A stretch of DNA of 5,592 bases from Candidatus Dadabacteria bacterium (GTDB lineage: Bacteria; Desulfobacterota_D; UBA1144; Nemesobacterales; UBA2774), in assembly GCA_020054175.1 (NCBI GenBank), contig JAGVLR010000234.1:1-5592 (forward strand). Direction: 5' to 3'. The translations under genes were made by a program, and so were the position numbers. The notes below the pieces were generated by a model, which was not told where the DNA came from, did not search any database, and saw nothing but the letters and a program-made list of their open reading frames with translations. Shown piece after piece: positions 1-3,187 of this stretch. Each line of letters starts with the position of its first letter. Position 1 is the stretch's first letter.

Positions 1-669
1 CGAAGCGGAATCCGGCAGGAAGCAGAACGGGCCGTTCTCCATGTTTATATCGTTCAGGAGGACGATCACGTAGGCCATGGGGCTGTCGTGGTAGTCGATG
101 TGAAAGAGCTGGCTTCCCCTGAAGAAGTTCGGCGGGGCGTCGTCGTGCTTCGCCCAGGATTCGTTGAACCTGATCCCGTGCGGCACGGCGGCCGAGAGGA
201 CAGGCACGAAGCCGAGGTGTCTGGAGACCGTCGAAAGCACTTCGGAGGAAGTGGGGAAGTCGAGGAGAGACGGATATCCGGCGATGAGATTGTCGACCGG
301 GATTTCCTGAAACCACGGCCTTCCATAGTCCGTACGCTTTACGCCTCCGTGCTCCCTGATAATCTCGCCGGCATCGTGAAGGAGCCGTTCCAGGTGCGGG
401 AGAGTGCCGGACGTGTCGAGAGCCCAGCCGTCCCTGATTTCATTGGCCGCCGGAGCCGCGCCACCGTTCTCGCGTATAAGCTCGTCGAAATTATTCATAT
501 ACCGGTTCTTCCTGTGCTCGTAATATCTTCCGTAGACGAGGCGGTTGTACGCCCGCGCGATTTTCATCGTGTTGTTCGTGCCGAGCGGCTTCATCGGCTT
601 CTCGACGTAATCGTATTGCAGCACCCTCGCTATGGGCGATACCAGAAGGTCGATGTATCTTTCTATCAT
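1..669 (-). CDS. PhyH-like Fe(II)/2-oxoglutarate dioxygenase, C-terminus beyond window
   Basis: The first 223 residues are visible; the gene continues past base 1. The start at 669 is set by a perfect AGGAGG (678-683) eight bases upstream. Residues 188-192 read QLFHID, giving the His-x-Asp pair (H190, D192) that forms two thirds of the iron-binding triad in 2-oxoglutarate oxygenases. Residues 211-223 (ENGPFCFLPDSAS) match the 'NG-x-hydrophobic-PGS' strand that follows in phytanoyl-CoA dioxygenase (PhyH) relatives. The distal His and the Arg that binds 2-oxoglutarate should lie beyond the edge, so activity cannot be confirmed. From the family one expects oxidative hydroxylation of a small organic or acyl substrate in the cytoplasm; the substrate is unknown. 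There is no signal peptide. It is the last visible gene of a minus-strand unit, 36 bases after the cupin stop. Superfamily assignment is fairly firm; finer function is not. Confidence 0.75.
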   Translation of the reverse strand, partial: MIERYIDLLVSPIARVLQYDYVEKPMKPLGTNNTMKIARAYNRLVYGRYYEHRKNRYMNNFDELIRENGGAAPAANEIRDGWALDTSGTLPHLERLLHDAGEIIREHGGVKRTDYGRPWFQEIPVDNLIAGYPSLLDFPTSSEVLSTVSRHLGFVPVLSAAVPHGIRFNESWAKHDDAPPNFFRGSQLFHIDYHDSPMAYVIVLLNDINMENGPFCFLPDSAS

Positions 670-705
670 TCGATTTTCCTCCTCGGATTCTGTCCACAGA
701 GCGCG

Positions 706-1038
706 TCAACCGAGCGGAATCACTGCCACGAGAAGTGGCTCGTCGCCGACGACGCGTGTGGTGTGCCCGCGTCCCGTCGTATCCACGAGCACGCGCACGT
801 CGCCAGGGCCGAACCTGTGTTTGCTTCCGTCCTCGAACCCGTGCTCGAGCGTACCGGAGATTATTATGACGACCTGCTTTCGCGGCGCGGGGTGCCAGTC
901 CATAAAAGTGCCGACGGGGAATTCCTTCAGGAACATGGTCGAGGCCGTTTTCACCTCGGCCCAGAAGGGCGAGTCCTGCGGCAGCGGCTCGATGCGGGAC
1001 GCGTCATTATCGTCTTTATATATTCGGTATATACCCAT
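706..1038 (-). CDS. Small single-domain cupin protein
   Basis: A complete 110-residue protein about the size of one cupin barrel, with no signal peptide. Cupin motif 1 is visible as G43-x5-H49, then residues 51-55 and G62 at canonical spacing. The second His is replaced by Ala (A51) and the Glu by Gln (Q55). Motif 2 is FGPGDV (76-81) leading to H92. The strings DWHPAPRKQ and DTTGRGH recall, from memory, a widespread subfamily of small uncharacterised cupins with this same pattern. Only H49 and H92 of the usual four metal ligands remain, so metal binding may be weak, altered or absent. It could be a small enzyme or a binding protein. It starts 10 bases after the stop of the MqnD-like gene and has only a weak GGA-like ribosome site, which suggests translational coupling. 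No specific function can be given. Confidence 0.8.
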   Translation of the reverse strand: MGIYRIYKDDNDASRIEPLPQDSPFWAEVKTASTMFLKEFPVGTFMDWHPAPRKQVVIIISGTLEHGFEDGSKHRFGPGDVRVLVDTTGRGHTTRVVGDEPLLVAVIPLG

Positions 1039-1048
1039 GAGATCCGTT

Positions 1049-1906
1049 TCAGGCTACGCGCAGGCGCTCCGGCGCGAGCCTCCCTTCTACTATCTCGAAC
1101 GATTCGACTTCCGGCCCGAGACCCATTGCGGCGACGCGGTCGAACATTATGCGCATCGCTTTCCTGACGTCGTCCGGGAGGCGGAGAAAGTCTTCTATCC
1201 TGAACATCTCGACGTGGTCCCTCGCGCGGCCCCTGCCGAATCCGTTGGCGTAGGCGTAGACCTCTTCCTGGTGTGCGACGCCCCAGAGAAGGGAATCCTG
1301 GCAGGCGGTGGCGACGTCGCGCGCCGTTTCCATGCCGAGGCGTTTGCCGACGATGTTAAGCCCTACGGGGAGCGGGAGCCCGGTGTCTTCGTTCCACGCG
1401 ACGCCGAGGTCGAGCACCAGGTTGAGCCCTTTCTCTTCGTAGTATAAAAGCTCTTCGTGGATCATCACTCCGGCGTCGATTTCGTCGTTCAGTATCGCGT
1501 CGACTATGGCGTCGAACGGAAACTCGACGAGCTCTATCCCCGGGCAGAACATGAGCGCGAGGCCGCTGCCTGTCGTCGGGTGGCCGCCGACGGCGACGCG
1601 CTTTCCTGCAAGCTCCGCAGGGGTTTTGTATTTCTTCGAAACGACGGCCGGGCCGAAATCTCTCCCGACGCTGTTCCCGACGCAGAGCACCCAGTATTTA
1701 TCCGCCACGAGCGGGTAGAAAACCGAGGAGACTGCGACTACGTCGAAACGCTCTTCGAGCGCGTCGCGGTTTAGGTCGATGATGTGATTTTTGTGAAACG
1801 AGGGCTCGTAACCTGCCGGGCCGGTGAATATGCGGCCTTTCTCCCAGGCATAGTAGTTGAATACGTCGTCACTGTCCGGCGTGTACGCGATCGACAGCTT
1901 TTTCAT
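1049..1906 (-). CDS. mqnD: MqnD-family protein (1,4-dihydroxy-6-naphthoate synthase-like)
   Basis: The start at 1906 gives 285 residues, a usual MqnD length. An ATG at 1912 adds two codons (MW), but AAAGGGG (1913-1919) abuts that ATG and lies six bases from the one at 1906, so I prefer 1906. Family motifs, numbered from the longer start, are TPDSDD (11-16), IIDLNRDALE (44-53), a hydrophobic run then FGPAVVS (86-92), HPTTGSGLAL (111-120), FPFDAIVDAI (131-140), DAGVMIHEE (146-154), LDLG (167-170) and TGLPLPVGLNI (177-187). MqnD enzymes cleave cyclic de-hypoxanthine futalosine to 1,4-dihydroxy-6-naphthoate in the futalosine menaquinone pathway. They share the two-lobed fold of periplasmic binding proteins but act in the cytoplasm, and this one has no signal peptide. 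The conserved IHE histidine (H152) is the likely catalytic base. The usual following 'GQLTY' reads ELLYY here, and the partner genes are not mqn genes, so a divergent paralogue is possible. Confidence 0.8.
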   Translation of the reverse strand: MKKLSIAYTPDSDDVFNYYAWEKGRIFTGPAGYEPSFHKNHIIDLNRDALEERFDVVAVSSVFYPLVADKYWVLCVGNSVGRDFGPAVVSKKYKTPAELAGKRVAVGGHPTTGSGLALMFCPGIELVEFPFDAIVDAILNDEIDAGVMIHEELLYYEEKGLNLVLDLGVAWNEDTGLPLPVGLNIVGKRLGMETARDVATACQDSLLWGVAHQEEVYAYANGFGRGRARDHVEMFRIEDFLRLPDDVRKAMRIMFDRVAAMGLGPEVESFEIVEGRLAPERLRVA

Positions 1907-1935
1907 CCACATCCCCTTTCTCTAATTTTCCCGAA

Positions 1936-1964
1936 ATTATAATTAATTAACAAAAACGAATCAA
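1936..1964 (-). promoter_or_regulatory. Sigma70-type promoter for the mqnD-like unit
   Basis: Read on the minus strand, TTGATT (1959-1964) is followed after exactly 17 bases by a perfect TATAAT (1936-1941). Transcription would start near 1929, leaving a leader of about 20 bases that carries the AAAGGGG ribosome site. No other promoter is seen before the cupin or dioxygenase genes, consistent with one transcript for all three. Confidence 0.65.
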
Positions 1965-1967
1965 TGA

Positions 1968-2014
1968 CGGAGGTTGCGGACGACGCTTGCAGATGCAATT
2001 ATGCTTGACCTCCG
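1968..2014. promoter_or_regulatory. Inverted repeats between divergent promoters, candidate operator
   Basis: CGGAGGT (1968-1974) and ACCTCCG (2008-2014) are a perfect 7-base inverted repeat. The right arm overlaps the -35 of the rightward promoter and the left arm lies just behind the -35 of the leftward one. Between them sits a tighter palindrome, TTGCA-GA-TGCAA (1987-1998). The placement suits a regulator controlling both divergent transcripts, but no regulator gene is present here and the repeats could be chance. Confidence 0.35.
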
Positions 2015-2033
2015 CGGGCGGTTGTGATTGAAT
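2005..2033 (+). promoter_or_regulatory. Promoter for the YHYH-like gene (extended -10)
   Basis: TTGACC (2005-2010), a 17-base spacer and TTGAAT (2028-2033) form a sigma70-like promoter. TGA at 2025-2027 immediately before the -10 provides the extended TGn element. Transcription would start near 2040, about 17 bases before the AGGAGG of the next gene. Confidence 0.5.
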
Positions 2034-2056
2034 GGGGGTAGGGATATTCGCTAGAG

Positions 2057-2062
2057 AGGAGG
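2057..2062 (+). promoter_or_regulatory. Shine-Dalgarno that argues for a start near 2066-2069
   Basis: A perfect AGGAGG lies 3 bases before ATC (2066) and 6 bases before ATA (2069), and nearly 80 bases before the first in-frame ATG at 2141. It therefore supports initiation at the upstream position, where the codon is not a standard start. Confidence 0.6.
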
Positions 2063-2068
2063 GGTATC

Positions 2069-2353
2069 ATAAAAGCTGACGGGAATGTTTTAGTAGTCCT
2101 GTTCTTTATATTTACCGTTCCGGTTTTTTATGCGCCGGGCATGGATTCCGCCGAGGATTATTTCGGCGTCGAGGCGTGCACGGATGATATGCCGTTCGGA
2201 TTGGGCGAAGCAGCCGGGGGAGCTCCCGTCTTATTTGCACACGGGGGAGGGCTCAACAAATGCGGCTGCCACTTCAACCGGAAGACGGGGGAATGCCACT
2301 GCCATCAGGACAAAGGATGCGGGTGCGAGTGTCAACCGTCGAGGTGTGAGTGA
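2069..2353 (+). CDS. Exported Cys/His-rich YHYH-like protein with non-canonical start
   Basis: From the ATA at 2069 the frame encodes 94 residues. AGGAGG (2057-2062) lies six bases before it. After I/M-K-A-D-G-N comes a hydrophobic run, VLVVLFFIFTVPVFYA, with likely cleavage after YA, which is a good signal peptide. A conventional call would start at the ATG at 2141 (70 residues), but that removes the signal peptide and has no ribosome site. No ATG, GTG or TTG exists in frame between the stop codon at 2039-2041 and 2141 at a usable place; ATC at 2066 is the other option. The C-terminal half reads HGGG-LNKCGCHFNRKTGECHCH and resembles the YHYH domain (GCH-x-N-x-KTG-x-YHYH), with Cys replacing the Tyr. 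Nine Cys and four His follow residue 24, many as C-x-C or C-x-H, suggesting a metal-binding or disulfide-rich periplasmic protein. Its function is unknown. A lost start codon (a recent pseudogene) or a sequencing error is also possible. Confidence 0.6.
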   Translation: MKADGNVLVVLFFIFTVPVFYAPGMDSAEDYFGVEACTDDMPFGLGEAAGGAPVLFAHGGGLNKCGCHFNRKTGECHCHQDKGCGCECQPSRCE

Positions 2354-2434
2354 GGCGTCCTGAATATTTGGAACGGAAACTTAGTAAACTCAGGCTTAAT
2401 TTAATATGACTGTTTTGATCTATAATATCCCCAT

Positions 2435-2442
2435 AACCCAGA
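2435..2442 (+). repeat. Left copy of 8-base direct repeat AACCCAGA
   Basis: AACCCAGA recurs in the same orientation at 2931-2938. The pair brackets the AT-rich minus-strand gene together with its promoter -35 and nothing else, as a target-site duplication would. No terminal inverted repeats or transposase are seen just inside, so a chance match cannot be excluded. Confidence 0.35.
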
Positions 2443-2458
2443 ATGCTAGAACTAAACT

Positions 2459-2851
2459 CTAATTCAGAAACTCTACTTCGTCTTCACCTGTCCATGAAGT
2501 TTGACCTTCAATTACTTTAATCTTGTCTGAATATATCCAGATAGTTATAGCCTTTTTTCCAGTTTCCTGTCTCATGCCATTCATCCATGATTTAACCAAT
2601 TTAGTTCCAGAAATTTTGTCTAGTTGCATTGCATTATAAAAATCACGAGACACGTCAACATACAATATACTTTCATTGACGGACATCATTAGAATATCGG
2701 GAATACTTTTAAATACAGAACACATTTTAGAAGCTACTTCTTTATCTTTTTCTGTTTTCCCCTCAGACTTTGTACAAGCATAGACGGATTGTAGTGGAAT
2801 AATATTTATGACTAATGTTAGCAGAATGAGGCATGTCTTCGCGAAATCCAT
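2459..2851 (-). CDS. Small exported or lipoprotein-like protein of unknown function, AT-rich
   Basis: I do not recognise this 130-residue protein. The start at 2851 has AGGAGG (2857-2862) five bases upstream. An ATG 31 codons further up lacks such a site and would bury the signal peptide. Residues 1-25 (MDFAKTCLILL, then a hydrophobic stretch to VYA) form a signal peptide. C26 directly after VYA could be a lipobox cysteine, although Tyr at -2 is unusual, so plain cleavage is equally likely. The mature part is Lys-rich first, then probably mixed alpha/beta, with ILYVDVSRDFY (72-82), AITIWIYSDKIKVIEG (102-117) and an acidic end, EDEVEFLN. By hand count the first 120 bases after its stop are about 36% G+C, far below neighbouring genes, and it uses AAA, TTT and ATA freely. 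This suggests a different origin. It is convergent with the YHYH-like gene and divergent from the kinase. Confidence 0.7.
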   Translation of the reverse strand: MDFAKTCLILLTLVINIIPLQSVYACTKSEGKTEKDKEVASKMCSVFKSIPDILMMSVNESILYVDVSRDFYNAMQLDKISGTKLVKSWMNGMRQETGKKAITIWIYSDKIKVIEGQTSWTGEDEVEFLN

Positions 2852-2884
2852 TCTATCCTCCTGATTATTTTTAAATATTATATT

Positions 2885-2914
2885 ATTCTTATCAAAATCT
2901 AAACTTCTTGTCAA
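2885..2914 (-). promoter_or_regulatory. Candidate promoter for the AT-rich exported-protein gene
   Basis: On the minus strand a perfect TTGACA (2909-2914) is followed after 18 bases by AAGAAT (2885-2890), a 4-of-6 match to TATAAT. The leader to the start at 2851 would be about 25-30 bases and contains AGGAGG. The local AT richness makes the exact -10 uncertain. Confidence 0.45.
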
Positions 2915-2930
2915 ATAATAAGATTGAGTC

Positions 2931-2938
2931 AACCCAGA
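2931..2938 (+). repeat. Right copy of 8-base direct repeat AACCCAGA
   Basis: This copy has the same orientation as the one at 2435-2442. The two are separated by 488 bases containing only the AT-rich gene and its promoter. Confidence 0.35.
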
Positions 2939-2966
2939 GGCCACAAAGCGTAATCAGCATTCAAAT

Positions 2967-3023
2967 AGCGGAAAAACGGGTATTGGGATTTGGCAGCCGG
3001 ATTTACCCTTTCCGCTCTTTTTT
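2967..3023 (+). terminator. Strong rightward intrinsic terminator with no adjacent gene
   Basis: AGCGGAAA (2967-2974) pairs perfectly with TTTCCGCT (3009-3016). After a 3-base bulge (AAC), GGGTA (2978-2982) pairs with TACCC (3004-3008). This gives a 13-pair stem with a 21-base loop, then CTC... and six T residues (3018-3023). In the opposite direction there is no T-run, so it acts on rightward transcripts. The nearest rightward coding frame upstream ends at 2353, beyond the minus-strand gene. Confidence 0.7.
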
Positions 3024-3033
3024 GACAAAAAAT

Positions 3034-3044
3034 GTCTCAGAGAC
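3034..3044. promoter_or_regulatory. Perfect palindrome GTCTCAGAGAC, possible operator
   Basis: The arms GTCTC and GAGAC flank a central A. The palindrome lies seven bases after a perfect TTGACA (3022-3027), where a promoter spacer would be, but no good -10 follows at 16-18 bases. It may be a regulator site or chance. Confidence 0.25.
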
Positions 3045-3088
3045 GCTGGATACGTCCTTTTATTGTAAAATTTATCTAATAATTTCAG

Positions 3089-3117
3089 TTGATTGCAGTG
3101 CTTCAATATGGCATATT
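3089..3117 (+). promoter_or_regulatory. Candidate promoter for the sensor kinase
   Basis: TTGATT (3089-3094), a 17-base spacer and CATATT (3112-3117, four of six matches) would give a leader of about 65 bases before the kinase start. The leader includes GGGAG and CTCCC, which can pair across a short loop near 3150-3174. The match is moderate and the region is AT-rich, so this is tentative. Confidence 0.35.
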
Positions 3118-3187
3118 TATTGCCAGTATGATGTGTAAATAAGATAAAGGGGAGGGGTACGCTCTTTAGCTCCCGCCGGAAGATTTG

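Larger units (their letters stand above)
2852..3187. other. Intergenic region between divergent genes
   Basis: This stretch of 336 bases holds no convincing gene. From left to right it contains the ribosome site and promoter of the minus-strand gene, the right copy of AACCCAGA (2931-2938), a rightward intrinsic terminator (2967-3023), an 11-base palindrome (3034-3044), a candidate promoter (3089-3117) and the leader of the kinase. The one open frame crossing it starts with TTG, lacks a ribosome site and reads straight through the terminator hairpin, so I do not call it. Confidence 0.6.

Noticed and set aside
88..1447. Long plus-strand open frames opposite the oxygenase, cupin and MqnD-like genes
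   Set aside because: They lack ribosome sites and recognisable domains, are rich in Arg, and mirror three minus-strand genes with clear motifs. They result from GC-rich codon bias.
2130..2363. Alternative-frame ORF overlapping the YHYH-like gene
   Set aside because: The other frame carries the signal peptide, the ribosome-site alignment and the conserved Cys/His core; this one is Arg/Ser-rich with no domain.
2354..2458. Terminator for the convergent genes ending at 2353 and 2459
   Set aside because: Only a weak CCTGA/TCAGG pairing with a large loop and no T-run on either strand was found.
2852..2944. N-terminal extension of the AT-rich gene to the upstream ATG at 2944
   Set aside because: The extension has no ribosome site, covers the promoter, and would place 31 polar residues before a clear signal peptide that has its own AGGAGG.
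3108..3131. Seven-codon leader peptide ORF (MAYLLPV) before the kinase
   Set aside because: It has no ribosome site and overlaps the candidate -10; a frame this short in AT-rich DNA is expected by chance.
2908..3138. Plus-strand open frame across the intergenic region before the kinase
   Set aside because: It begins at TTG without a ribosome site, overlaps the promoter of the minus-strand gene, and passes through a strong terminator hairpin.
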